Assembly (NCBI GenBank): GCA_050291725.1
Contig: JBNKKH010000032.1
Span: 186,001-250,000, forward strand
Direction of reading: 5' to 3'
Source: JAAGZL01 sp050291725
GTDB lineage: Bacteria; Pseudomonadota; Gammaproteobacteria; Chromatiales; Chromatiaceae
DNA length: 64,000 bases
Numbering within the stretch: position 1 is the first letter of the stretch; every line of letters begins with the position of its first letter. The notes beneath the pieces are model-generated. The model was not told the DNA's origin and ran no database searches. It saw only the letters and a program-made list of their open reading frames with translations. The position numbers and the translations under genes are program-made. Shown here piece by piece: positions 45,046 to 54,332 of this stretch.

Positions 45046-46026
45046 ATGATTAAACGCTCACTCTGCATCGCCCCCATGCTGGACTGGACAGATAGGTATT
45101 ATCGCTACTTTGCCCGCCTCATAACCAAACACACCCTACTCTACACCGAGATGGTTACCACCGGCGCCCTGCTTCACGGCAACAAGACACGCTTTCTTAA
45201 GTTTGATCCCGCGGAACACCCTGTCGCCCTTCAGCTTGCAGGCAATGATCCATCCGAGCTGTCCGCGTGTGCACGCATGGCAGAAGAAGAGGGATACGAC
45301 GAGGTCAATCTAAACATAGGCTGCCCCTCAGACCGAGTACAGTCCGGACGCTTTGGCGCCTGCATGATGCTGGAGCCTGACCTAGTGGCCGAGTGCATCC
45401 ACGCCATGCAGCAGGCGATATCTATCCCGGTCACAGTGAAGCACCGCATAGGTATTGACCACGATGACAGCTACGAGCCTCTGCACAAATTTGTCGCAAC
45501 GGTTGCCCAAGCAGGATGCCGCAGCTTTATCGTCCATGCCAGAAATGCTTGGCTAGATGGTTTGAGTACAAAAGAGAACAGGGAGATCCCTCCTTTACGC
45601 TACGAGACGGTGTATCAGTTAAAGCAGGATTTCCCCGAGCTGGAGATCATTATCAACGGCGGCATAAAGAGCCTGGAAGCAGCCAAACAGCATCTGGAAC
45701 ATCTGGATGGAGTGATGATCGGGCGCGAGGCCTACCAAAACCCCTGGATGCTGGCCGAGGCGGACAGCGTGATATTTGGTGACAACCACCCCATTCCCAA
45801 CGGCCATGACATCATCGACCAGCTAATACCCTTTGTGCAAGAGGAGTTTACACGAGGCACCCCCATAAGCCGTATCACACGCCACATTCTGGGTCTGTTT
45901 CAGGGCCAGCCTGGAGCCAAGGCCTGGCGGCGTCACATTAGCGAATATGCCCATCGCCAAGGAGCAACTCCTGACTTAATCACACAGGCAGCCAGCATGG
46001 TTTCCAGAAACAGCCAGAGCGACTAG
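45046..46026 (+). CDS. dusA: tRNA-dihydrouridine synthase A
   Basis: A flavoenzyme reducing uridines 20/20a in the tRNA D-loop. It has 326 residues from ATG 45046, with the N-terminal CIAPMLDWTDRYYRYFARL typical of DusA, the catalytic Cys in NIGCPSDRVQSGRFGACMM and the FMN-binding INGGIKSLE and GVMIGREAYQNPW segments. The C-terminal helical domain is complete. It starts shortly after the fadA terminator and is probably monocistronic. Confidence 0.96.
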   Translation: MIKRSLCIAPMLDWTDRYYRYFARLITKHTLLYTEMVTTGALLHGNKTRFLKFDPAEHPVALQLAGNDPSELSACARMAEEEGYDEVNLNIGCPSDRVQSGRFGACMMLEPDLVAECIHAMQQAISIPVTVKHRIGIDHDDSYEPLHKFVATVAQAGCRSFIVHARNAWLDGLSTKENREIPPLRYETVYQLKQDFPELEIIINGGIKSLEAAKQHLEHLDGVMIGREAYQNPWMLAEADSVIFGDNHPIPNGHDIIDQLIPFVQEEFTRGTPISRITRHILGLFQGQPGAKAWRRHISEYAHRQGATPDLITQAASMVSRNSQSD

Positions 46027-46265
46027 CGACCCTATTACCACGCAAAAATAGACATCAAAACCACGCTATTAGCCATATAATATTAAAGATTTATGAAAAT
46101 CTGACGATACAATCTTCAAACAGGCTCTCAACTGCGTAGATTGCAACAAATTTCTGCCCAAACGACTACTCTGTTTAATTCTGGATTGGGTAAAACCAAA
46201 CAGCGCGACAATCAGTATTATTTTTTGTTAGCCGCAGGGAATATAACAACAGGGGGGTGTAACCC

Positions 46266-47894
46266 ATGCTTATTTCTGGCATGTCAATAAAGGCTAAATT
46301 GCTGCTAGTGACAGCAACATCTTCTCTACTTTTCATTGTAGCAATATATTTTTCACTGCAGGGCACCGACAAGGTTAGTCAGCAATTTACCACCTTTATT
46401 AATGTTGATCAGAAACGACTAGCCACCCTGCAATCCATGCAGGCAGAAGGATCACAGACAATTATTGCTGCGGCAAAAAAGATCATGGTGCCAAGCCTGA
46501 AGCCTCCCGCAAAGGTAGCGACCAAAGCAGCAGACAGCTTTGATCGCGCTCTAAAGCAAGCCAAACAGCTCTACTCAGGCGACACCCAAAGAGTGAATCA
46601 CATCAACCAGATATCTAAATCATGGGCAGAGTGTCGTCCTGGTGCTATATCTGTCATCCAGCTTATGGATAGAGGTCAGCGGGAAGAGGCGCAATCACTC
46701 TTCAATACAAAAGTACAAAAAAACTGGGGCAATATTCGCAAGCAACTACAACCATTGATCAGCTACGAGGCAAAACGTGTAGCTGAAACCAAAGAGACGG
46801 TAACCAACCAGGTAAAACAAACATTCCAAGCCGTAATAGGCATGGGAATTGTTGCCCTACTGGGTGCCTTGATTATGAACTTGCTTGGCAGCCGCAACAT
46901 TGTTAACAGCATAAACAGTGTTGCCAAAGAGCTGGAGACCATAGGCTCAGAAGGCGGCGACCTAACCCGTAGACTCCCAGTTGAGGGAGGATTAGAGCTA
47001 GAAAGATTGGCTGCAGGCTTTAATCAATTTGTGGCCAAAACTCAAAGCCTGATGTCAGAGGTTGCTCAATCAACAGAACAGATGAACCACTGCTCTATTG
47101 AACTATCCCGTGTTGTACACTCTTCACGCTCAATCACAGATAAGCAGGATGAGTCCATGCAGCAGGTAGCAACAGCCATGACTCAAATGGCTGCCGCTGT
47201 TAAAAGCGTTGCAGAAAGTGCGGCCAACGCCGCTTCACTAGCAGAAAATGCTGACACCCAGGCTATAGAAGGTAATCGGGTAGTTAGCAAAACAGTACAG
47301 TCAACCCAAATGCTATCCAGTGATATTGAAAAAGCATCTGACGATATGCTTGCTTTGAAGCAAGAAACCAATCAGGTAGAAATGGTAGTTTCTGTAATTA
47401 AAGACATTGCTGAACAAACCAATCTGCTGGCCTTGAACGCAGCAATTGAAGCGGCCCGTGCCGGTGAAATGGGACGCGGATTTGCAGTTGTTGCAGATGA
47501 AGTTCGCACCTTAGCCAGCCGCACCCAGGCATCCACCAGTGAAATCATAAAGATCATCGAACGTCTTCAGGATGGCGCGCAGCAAACAACCAACATGATG
47601 GAAGAGAGCAGAAACGGTGTGCTCCAAACCTTGGAACAGGCATCGCAGGCTGGGCAAGCCTTAACCGCAATCACCGATGCCGTGGCTAAAATTCGAGATA
47701 TGAATACCAGTATAGCCAGCGCAGCAGAAGAACAACAAGCTGTGTCGGATGAGATTCATCGCAACACCGTCAGCGTGAGCGAGCTATCGCAACAAAGCAA
47801 AGAGTCTACGGTGTTGACGGAACAGGCAGGAGAGAAATTGAGCAACATTGCTAGCAAGATTACCAGCCTAGTGGGACTCTTCAAGCTTGAATAA
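46266..47894 (+). CDS. methyl-accepting chemotaxis protein
   Basis: A 542-residue transmembrane receptor. The first membrane helix spans about residues 11-31, with a periplasmic four-helix-type sensor (about 32-188), a second helix (about 189-209), a HAMP domain (about 210-262) and a long coiled-coil signalling domain. The highly conserved hairpin tip is IAEQTNLLALNAAIEAARAGE, followed by the GFAVVADEVRTLA segment. There is no C-terminal NWETF-like CheR-binding pentapeptide. The ligand is unknown. No other chemotaxis gene is nearby. Confidence 0.93.
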   Translation: MLISGMSIKAKLLLVTATSSLLFIVAIYFSLQGTDKVSQQFTTFINVDQKRLATLQSMQAEGSQTIIAAAKKIMVPSLKPPAKVATKAADSFDRALKQAKQLYSGDTQRVNHINQISKSWAECRPGAISVIQLMDRGQREEAQSLFNTKVQKNWGNIRKQLQPLISYEAKRVAETKETVTNQVKQTFQAVIGMGIVALLGALIMNLLGSRNIVNSINSVAKELETIGSEGGDLTRRLPVEGGLELERLAAGFNQFVAKTQSLMSEVAQSTEQMNHCSIELSRVVHSSRSITDKQDESMQQVATAMTQMAAAVKSVAESAANAASLAENADTQAIEGNRVVSKTVQSTQMLSSDIEKASDDMLALKQETNQVEMVVSVIKDIAEQTNLLALNAAIEAARAGEMGRGFAVVADEVRTLASRTQASTSEIIKIIERLQDGAQQTTNMMEESRNGVLQTLEQASQAGQALTAITDAVAKIRDMNTSIASAAEEQQAVSDEIHRNTVSVSELSQQSKESTVLTEQAGEKLSNIASKITSLVGLFKLE

Positions 47895-48189
47895 CCTACA
47901 ACTCTAGTCGCTTTCTGCTCCAGAATTTTATATTTCCATCTCAGCAGAGACGGAAAGCACCGACCACCGCAAAAACGGCCAGGACACTAGGTTGAGACAA
48001 ACGCATCTGGTAATTGCAATCCCTTAACAAATTGAGCCACGATTATTTCTAATACCCAAGGATAGCACGAGGATATCTACATACACACCAGCTTATCATT
48101 GCTCTTCCCTAAGGAATTCAGTTCAATTTACACAATAGTGACACCAAGCATAGATTAGAATATCTAGCATACACTGGTTCCTACTCGCC

Positions 48190-49050
48190 ATGATCTGCGC
48201 TATAAGCCTTGCCTCAGCAGATGCTGCCACCAAGCATTGGCTGCAGGATTACGCAGCCAGAGAACTGATCCTGATTCGCTTTAGCCTATCGGGGCTACTG
48301 CTTAGCCCTCTCCTACTACTGCAGCCGTTTCCAGAACTACCGTTTGAGTTCTGGAGCTGGATCGCACTACTGATGCCCCTTGAGATCATCGCAATGCTGC
48401 TCTACATCAAGGCAATTCGCGACTACCCACTGTGGCAAACTCTACCCTATCTGGCATTTACCCCCGTGTTTGTATTATTTACCGGGTGGCTGCTACTGGG
48501 CGAGATGGTTTCACCACTAGGCCTTGGCGGAATCTTTCTCATCTTTGCTGGCACATGGATGTTAAATATAGAAACTGACGAAGCTAATGAGAAACTTGGT
48601 TTGCTGTCACCTCTGTCTGCAATCACACAATGTAGCGGCTCCAAACTAATGCTGTTAGTAGCTCTCATCTACAGTCTCACCTCGGTTGGCGGCAAGGCAG
48701 CTATGCAGTACATGCCTCCCGCTCTGTTTGGGCCTTTCTATTTTGCGTTGCTCGGCTCCATAACGCTGACTCTACTGTTGACACACAAACCCAAGACCTT
48801 GCGAGCGCTTTACCGCAGACCAACACCAAACATAATGATCGCACTATTTATGGCAGTTATGGTTATCAGCCACTTCCTGGCGCTACAACAGATAGAGGCC
48901 GCTTACATGATTGCAGTAAAACGCAGCAGCATGTTGTTCGGCATAATATTCGGCGCAATTCTGTTTAACGAAAAAGGCCTGAGATCCCATATGTTCGCAG
49001 CAGGCGTTATGCTTTTTGGGGTTGCTCTGATTGCTCTTGGCAGCCAGTAA
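48190..49050 (+). CDS. DMT-superfamily (EamA) permease
   Basis: A 286-residue inner-membrane protein with about ten hydrophobic helices in two EamA-type repeats (about 1-125 and 150-285), typical of drug/metabolite exporters. The substrate is unknown. From ATG 48190 the first helix is short; the frame is open upstream to a TAG at 48151 and encodes a hydrophobic HWFLLA just before the ATG, so translation may begin earlier at a non-standard codon. The 3' end overlaps the convergent RND gene by 44 bases. The 295 bases upstream contain no recognised gene. Confidence 0.85.
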   Translation: MICAISLASADAATKHWLQDYAARELILIRFSLSGLLLSPLLLLQPFPELPFEFWSWIALLMPLEIIAMLLYIKAIRDYPLWQTLPYLAFTPVFVLFTGWLLLGEMVSPLGLGGIFLIFAGTWMLNIETDEANEKLGLLSPLSAITQCSGSKLMLLVALIYSLTSVGGKAAMQYMPPALFGPFYFALLGSITLTLLLTHKPKTLRALYRRPTPNIMIALFMAVMVISHFLALQQIEAAYMIAVKRSSMLFGIIFGAILFNEKGLRSHMFAAGVMLFGVALIALGSQ

Positions 49051-51685
49051 CGGTTTCCTTTTTGCTTATATCCCCCAAGGGCTTGAACTTAACCAGCAGC
49101 AGAGGTAACAGGGTTAGGTTTCCAACCAGGGCAACCAGCATGGCGAAACCGGTAAGCAATCCAAAGTATATGGATGGAATAAAGCTGGACAGAGCCATAA
49201 TGGAGAAGCCTAGAGTCACGGTTATAGAGGTATAGTAGATGGCCCGACCCACACTGGAGTGACAACGCTTAACCGCACCCCAGTAGTCTCCGTCTAGCTC
49301 CACCTCTTCTCGGAATCTGTGGATATAGTGGATGGCATTATCTACTCCAATGCCGATAGTTATAGCAGCGATAGTGATAGTCATAATATCCAGCATAATT
49401 CCTAACCAACCCATAAGACCAAGTATGAGTCCTGCTGCAACTACTGTGGGAATTACACCTATGACCGCTAATTTCCAATTTTTGAACAGCATAAAAAACA
49501 TAACAAATATTGCCAGAAACACCATACTCAGGGTCAATATCTGGGAACGGAATAGACTCTGCAAAACATTGTTGTAAAGCACCAGCATGCCAGAAAGTTT
49601 GACCTGATTCTGCTCCAAACCAAACTTGTTAATAAGATCACTTTTTATCTTCTTCAGCAGAGCGTCACGCTGCAGGTTTTTATCTGAATCGATAACTCGG
49701 ATGCTAAAACGTATCTGGTTGCCATCCTTGGACATATACGGATCCAGTATCTGTGCCTTCACCTTCTCAGGTAGACGTTTATACACTACCCCCAGGCTGA
49801 AGTTATCCAACGGGACATCATTGTTGAGCATCGTCATCATGCTCATGGTGGTTGCCAGGGAAAGCACCTTCCCGGTTTCTGGCAGAGAATCAAGATAGTT
49901 ATGAATCTTCTGCACATCCTCTAGCTGAAACATGTTAAACCAGTAGCTATTGCCCACAACACCTGCAGACTGACTGTCAAACTCCGACCCTAAGTCCATT
50001 TCCAGATCTGCATCTAGCTCGCCGAAAGCCTCATCATCACCATCATCTTCAGCAACCTCGCTATCCATAGCCTGATCATCTGCAGCGACCTGTGCAGCAA
50101 GCTCCAATTTATCCTCCGGCTGCTGCTGGACTGGCTTGCTCGCTTCCCCTTCAGCGCCATTTAGGAAATCGCTTTTTGCATCCAGCACTACATCCAGCGG
50201 AGTGGTTCCGCCCAACTCCCGGTCAATCAGCACCATGCCCTTATAGATCTCGGTGGACTCCTTAAAATAATCGATAAAACGATTCTCTACCGAGAGCTTA
50301 CCTATACCTACAATCCCCAACACCACAATCAGAAGATACAGCGCCAAAACTGGATTACTGAAGCGTTGAATGCCGCTAGCCAATGAGCGTGTGAAAGCAG
50401 CAGTTGCATCATGCTTTCTCAGCACTGGCTTGCCTGTTTTTAGCAACACCAGGGCAGCCGGAAAAATAAGAAATGCTGCCAAGAATGCCAACCCCACACC
50501 AACAACCATCATCCAGCCAAAATCTATCACTGGACGAATACCACTCACGATGAGGGATGCAAAGGCTACCATGGTAGTAAGAGAGGTATACACTGAAGGG
50601 GCAAACTTGGAACGCATGGTCTCTTTCAGCATCCAGATCTGAGAGCGACTTGGATCCTCAGCATGCAACTCTTGATGGCGCACGATTAGATGAACCGTTA
50701 AAGATAGAGTAATAATCAATAACAGCGATATAAAGTTGGAGGAGACCACAGTCACCCGCCAATCCACCAGGCCGAGAAAACCAACCATAAAGATTGCTGC
50801 TACACCACAGATCAGCATAGGCACCAGGACCCAGCGCGGCTGTTTAAATGCTATGGTCAGAAGCACAATCAAAAACAGCGTAACGCCTATTCCGAACATC
50901 TTAATATCGCTATCGATAAAATCGATCATATCTGAGGCGATCATAGGTACGCCCCCCAGATGAATCTCGCCCTTATCTTTATATTTTTGTAAGATCTTTC
51001 GTACTGAAGCAATATCACTCTGTAGTTGTGCTTGCAGCTTGGTGTTGTGCTGCCTGATCTGAGCCGTGATATCTGCCAGCCTCTTTGTCTCTTCCACAGT
51101 TAGCTGAGACGACATCTGCTTTTCCCATAGCAGGTCACGCTGGCTTTGCAGATCAAGCTGAACCTTATCATGCTTGAGATAGACCAGTAGCGCTGTAGTT
51201 GTCTCATCCAAACTAGTCAGCAACTTATTGTAGAGCGGACTCTCACGAAACTCTTTGCGCGCCAACTCAATATCTATACCCTTGGTTTCAAGGGTTCGTA
51301 CATGCTCTTGCAGTTCAGAAACAGAAACGCGAGGACTGTTGATAAGAGGCACATCCAGTATAGACAGGACCGACTCGACCCGTGTCAGAGCAGACAGCTC
51401 ATCCCGCATATTACGTATAGTGTCTAGACTCTGCTTTGAGAACAGATCGTCCTTAGGCTGTAGAGTAACAACCAAAAAATCATCTGAGCCGTAACGGGCA
51501 CGCACTGCGCGATAGAAACGCAGATCTTGGTCGTTCTCTAATACTAGAGAATCCGATGATGCATCCAGTTTAAACTCCTGGGCATACCAAACCGCACACA
51601 TAAGCAACAGTATGACGACTAAACCAATCACCACTGGCCTGTTTAGAGTTGTTCGAAAGTAGTAGTCCGCTATCCGTTTGATCAT
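49007..51685 (-). CDS. RND/MMPL-family exporter with acidic periplasmic insert
   Basis: A large inner-membrane transporter, 892 residues from ATG 51685. One helix near the N-terminus (about 17-35) is followed by a periplasmic domain with a coiled-coil-prone stretch (about 180-238), five helices (about 262-415), a second periplasmic domain and five helices (about 735-875). This is the two-fold MMPL/sterol-sensing layout seen in lipid and hopanoid exporters. The second periplasmic domain carries an unusual acidic, Gln/Asp/Glu-rich insert (about 508-576). No adaptor or outer-membrane partner is adjacent. The substrate is probably a lipid, by family only. Confidence 0.85.
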   Translation of the reverse strand: MIKRIADYYFRTTLNRPVVIGLVVILLLMCAVWYAQEFKLDASSDSLVLENDQDLRFYRAVRARYGSDDFLVVTLQPKDDLFSKQSLDTIRNMRDELSALTRVESVLSILDVPLINSPRVSVSELQEHVRTLETKGIDIELARKEFRESPLYNKLLTSLDETTTALLVYLKHDKVQLDLQSQRDLLWEKQMSSQLTVEETKRLADITAQIRQHNTKLQAQLQSDIASVRKILQKYKDKGEIHLGGVPMIASDMIDFIDSDIKMFGIGVTLFLIVLLTIAFKQPRWVLVPMLICGVAAIFMVGFLGLVDWRVTVVSSNFISLLLIITLSLTVHLIVRHQELHAEDPSRSQIWMLKETMRSKFAPSVYTSLTTMVAFASLIVSGIRPVIDFGWMMVVGVGLAFLAAFLIFPAALVLLKTGKPVLRKHDATAAFTRSLASGIQRFSNPVLALYLLIVVLGIVGIGKLSVENRFIDYFKESTEIYKGMVLIDRELGGTTPLDVVLDAKSDFLNGAEGEASKPVQQQPEDKLELAAQVAADDQAMDSEVAEDDGDDEAFGELDADLEMDLGSEFDSQSAGVVGNSYWFNMFQLEDVQKIHNYLDSLPETGKVLSLATTMSMMTMLNNDVPLDNFSLGVVYKRLPEKVKAQILDPYMSKDGNQIRFSIRVIDSDKNLQRDALLKKIKSDLINKFGLEQNQVKLSGMLVLYNNVLQSLFRSQILTLSMVFLAIFVMFFMLFKNWKLAVIGVIPTVVAAGLILGLMGWLGIMLDIMTITIAAITIGIGVDNAIHYIHRFREEVELDGDYWGAVKRCHSSVGRAIYYTSITVTLGFSIMALSSFIPSIYFGLLTGFAMLVALVGNLTLLPLLLVKFKPLGDISKKETVTGCQEQSEQPQKA

Positions 51686-51795
51686 TATCAATGCTATTTA
51701 TATGTATATGCCAAAACCGGACCATAACTGCCCAAGCCCAGATCACAAGCCCCTAAAGATAAAACTAACACCGGCTCAGGGCAAGAAAAGATTAA

Positions 51796-52434
51796 TTATG
51801 TTTTTATTTTATAGGGGAGAGATACAACATTATCTCGCACAAAACCTGACGGCTTTCCCAGCTCATCATATTTTACGCACTCTCCATGCTTGAATTGGAA
51901 ATCACCAATATAACAGTGAGATATCTTGCGCTTAAGATTTTCAGCATAAGGTAGCCTCAGAAAGTGCGAGACCATTCCCCTGATTACGCCTGCGTGAACC
52001 ACCAATAAAACACAATCATTTTTGTGCTTTTTCCAGAGATTTTCTACAAAGCAAATACTGCGCTGCTGCATCTGCCGAAAGCTCTCCCCTTTTGGGTAGA
52101 CGAAATCAGGGTCATTTTTATGTTTGGGGATATGCTTCTCTACCCATTTTTTGCTTTTCTTATACAACGCACCATAGTTGACCTCGTTCAGTTCAGCATG
52201 ATCGTATATAAGCTTAATACCTCTTTTTTTCGCGTGATACATACCGGTTTGGCGTGACCGCTCCAGGTCACTGGTATAGACAGCGGCAAACTCAAGGGAG
52301 TTTTTATGCATAACACCATCAACAAACGCCACATCCACCTGCCAATCTTCAGAACGAGGGGAATCGCCCCATCCCATAATCTGTCCAGACTTATTAATGA
52401 GCGTTTTATAGTGGCGTACAACAATCAGACGCAT
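51796..52434 (-). CDS. histidine phosphatase (phosphoglycerate-mutase-like)
   Basis: A 212-residue protein of the branch-1 histidine phosphatase superfamily. The phosphoryl-accepting motif is VRHYKT (residues 6-11, with Tyr where Gly is usual). Supporting residues are seen in YTSDLERSRQT, ELNEVNYG and VVHAGVIRGM (second catalytic His). The basic C-terminal half is lysine-rich. It lies 52 bases downstream of the 2-phosphoglycerate-kinase-like gene on the same strand, suggesting the two act on the same phosphorylated metabolite. The exact substrate is unknown. Confidence 0.85.
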   Translation of the reverse strand: MRLIVVRHYKTLINKSGQIMGWGDSPRSEDWQVDVAFVDGVMHKNSLEFAAVYTSDLERSRQTGMYHAKKRGIKLIYDHAELNEVNYGALYKKSKKWVEKHIPKHKNDPDFVYPKGESFRQMQQRSICFVENLWKKHKNDCVLLVVHAGVIRGMVSHFLRLPYAENLKRKISHCYIGDFQFKHGECVKYDELGKPSGFVRDNVVSLPYKIKT

Positions 52435-52486
52435 AAGTCACTGTCTCTATTTTGGTTATCTAAAAAATATTCAGCGTTAAACCAAT

Positions 52487-53677
52487 CTATTTGTTGCTTT
52501 TACTGTTACTGTTTTCCATGGGGAACAACTTGATAACGGTGTCGCTAATAATTCCAAGCACTTCACCTATGGTCTCCTCTATCCCCTGGCTAGAGACAAT
52601 GGGAATTCCAACTCTATCCGCCTCATTCAGCAGATAACTCTGCAGCTCCCAGATATCATCCATGTGATTTAGGTACTTCTCTGCCTTTCTCTCCTCACTT
52701 ATTCTGGCCCTAGCTTTAAACCTCTTCCGCAGGCGCGATCTATCCATGGTCGCTAGCATAATGGGGATAATAATCATGTCATCACCTACGTCTTGCATGC
52801 CCATATGGGTAGGCAGCACATGCACCCCTTCCAAAATCAGATGCTGTCTCTCTAACGAAGCCCGGGAGATGGATGCCTCTAATGCCGGCTGCATGGCGTT
52901 AATTTGAGAAAGGAAGCCGGTGATAACGGGGCTATCCACCTCTTTGCGCTCCATTTGCCGAGGAAACGGCAGCCCGCGCCAGGCAGCAAAACTTGAGTGC
53001 ATCAGAGTGGGAACAACCTGACTTGGCAGATAAGAGCGGATAATTTCACGCATCATATCTGTGGACTGAATCCCCGCAATATCTAGACGGTACGCCAGCT
53101 CAGCTGCCAGGGTACTCTTACCAGAACCAGTGACACCGCCAATAAGTATGATCATGGTTTTACTGGAATTCTCAAAATTACGCCATGACAGATACCTATT
53201 TGCCGCCTCAATGCCAGCGTACTCATTTAGTGAACTAAAAATAATTTTCCGCAGATCCGCATGTCCAATCTCACTAATTCCATCGTTGAGCAATGCTTCA
53301 TGTACACTCAAGGCACCATTTCTGGCGATCTCGGTTGGAATAGCGCATGCCTCAAGAGAGTGAGTGAGAATGCCAACTGAGAAGCGATCACTGCGCGAAG
53401 GTGAATGCACAATAATGTCCGTATCCAGCAGAGGCTTATTCTCATATGCCGTTCGCGCCTCTTCTCCATGCCTCTTTTCCACCAAATCAGCTACTAATAA
53501 AAACAGGTGATGCTTGGCGATTTGCTCTACATCTTTAAGCTTATCTCTAACCTCTTGAGACAACTCATAAGCATCGACATAGGACAGCCCAGACTTGATT
53601 AAGGATTGGACCAATATCCCCCTAAAGAAGGGGATCTGATCCTCGCCTTCCATATTTAATACTGTTGTTTTCGCCAT
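52487..53677 (-). CDS. 2-phosphoglycerate-kinase-like P-loop protein with ATP-cone-like repeats
   Basis: A 396-residue protein. Two ATP-cone-like segments lie in tandem (about 5-90 and 92-166, each with an F-x-x-GIL-x-x-SL pattern), followed by a P-loop kinase domain with Walker A GGVTGSGKS at 180-188 and a basic RSRLRKRFKARARIS lid region near 320. This order is that of archaeal 2-phosphoglycerate kinase, which makes 2,3-bisphosphoglycerate for cyclic 2,3-diphosphoglycerate. The bacterial function is not established. It is followed by a phosphatase gene and preceded by the divergent cold-shock gene. Confidence 0.8.
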   Translation of the reverse strand: MAKTTVLNMEGEDQIPFFRGILVQSLIKSGLSYVDAYELSQEVRDKLKDVEQIAKHHLFLLVADLVEKRHGEEARTAYENKPLLDTDIIVHSPSRSDRFSVGILTHSLEACAIPTEIARNGALSVHEALLNDGISEIGHADLRKIIFSSLNEYAGIEAANRYLSWRNFENSSKTMIILIGGVTGSGKSTLAAELAYRLDIAGIQSTDMMREIIRSYLPSQVVPTLMHSSFAAWRGLPFPRQMERKEVDSPVITGFLSQINAMQPALEASISRASLERQHLILEGVHVLPTHMGMQDVGDDMIIIPIMLATMDRSRLRKRFKARARISEERKAEKYLNHMDDIWELQSYLLNEADRVGIPIVSSQGIEETIGEVLGIISDTVIKLFPMENSNSKSNK

Positions 53678-54048
53678 AATTAACTCTGCAACCTTAACAA
53701 AACGGGTAAAGCCCTACAGATTCAGCACACTGTCAACACTTTAGCTTATAACAGAGCCTTAATGAAACCTTATTCCATCATCCCCCAACAGATAAAAAAA
53801 CCACCTACCTCTATGAAAACACACAAGTAAACAGATTTAACAGAATCGCATAAATATTGTTGACCTTTATACAGATAGAGCTAGAATGGGCTTGCTGCGT
53901 ATAGAATATACAACCTACAGTGATAAAGCAGTCACGGTGAACCTTATCTCCCCTGCTCTTGAAACGTAGTTTTTTCACGTTACACAGCAATTTAGGTTAG
54001 CTATATTTTTATAGCAAAAAAGTTACGTTACATCAGAGGATTTAGAAA
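53678..54048. other. 371-base divergent region with the csp leader
   Basis: This region lies between the kinase-like gene and csp. It has no reading frame of note. The right half is a probable long 5' untranslated leader of the cold-shock gene, with repeated T-tracts and GTTAC motifs (GTTACAC at 53977, GTTACGTTACAT near 54021). Confidence 0.5.
53860..53887 (+). promoter_or_regulatory. candidate sigma70 promoter of csp
   Basis: TTGACC at 53860-53865 and TAGAAT at 53882-53887, spaced by 16 bases. Transcription from here would give a leader of about 155 bases, in the range of cold-shock mRNA leaders that control their own translation. Confidence 0.6.
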
Positions 54049-54258
54049 ATGGCTGAACAGCAAACAGGCACCGTCAAGTGGTTTAATGACGCAAAAGGTT
54101 ATGGATTTATCGAGCGCGAGGGCGGGGCCGACCTATTCGTTCACTTCCGTTCAATCGTTGGCGATGGCCACAGAACATTGAAAGATGGACAGCAGGTCCA
54201 GTTCACAGAAGTAGAAGGACAAAAAGGTCCTCAAGCTGAAAACGTCACTCCTCTATAA
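54049..54258 (+). CDS. cold-shock protein (CspA family)
   Basis: A 69-residue single cold-shock domain, an OB-fold RNA/DNA chaperone. RNP1 is KGYGFIER (about 16-23) and RNP2 is DLFVHF (about 29-34), both intact. The start is ATG 54049 with AGAGGAT upstream. The long leader and promoter suggest post-transcriptional control, but whether this copy is cold-inducible cannot be told from sequence. Confidence 0.97.
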   Translation: MAEQQTGTVKWFNDAKGYGFIEREGGADLFVHFRSIVGDGHRTLKDGQQVQFTEVEGQKGPQAENVTPL

Positions 54259-54284
54259 GGGCTGACCACAAACAGTTTCTTCTA

Positions 54285-54316
54285 GCCCAGCCCGGGCAAC
54301 CTGGCTGGGCCTTCTC
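54285..54316 (+). terminator. probable terminator of csp
   Basis: GCCCAGCC (54285-54292) pairs with GGCTGGGC (54303-54310), followed by CTTCTC. The U-run is poor, so termination may be partial. It lies between the convergent csp and phoR genes. Confidence 0.6.
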
Positions 54317-54332
54317 ATTGCCGCACAAAATT

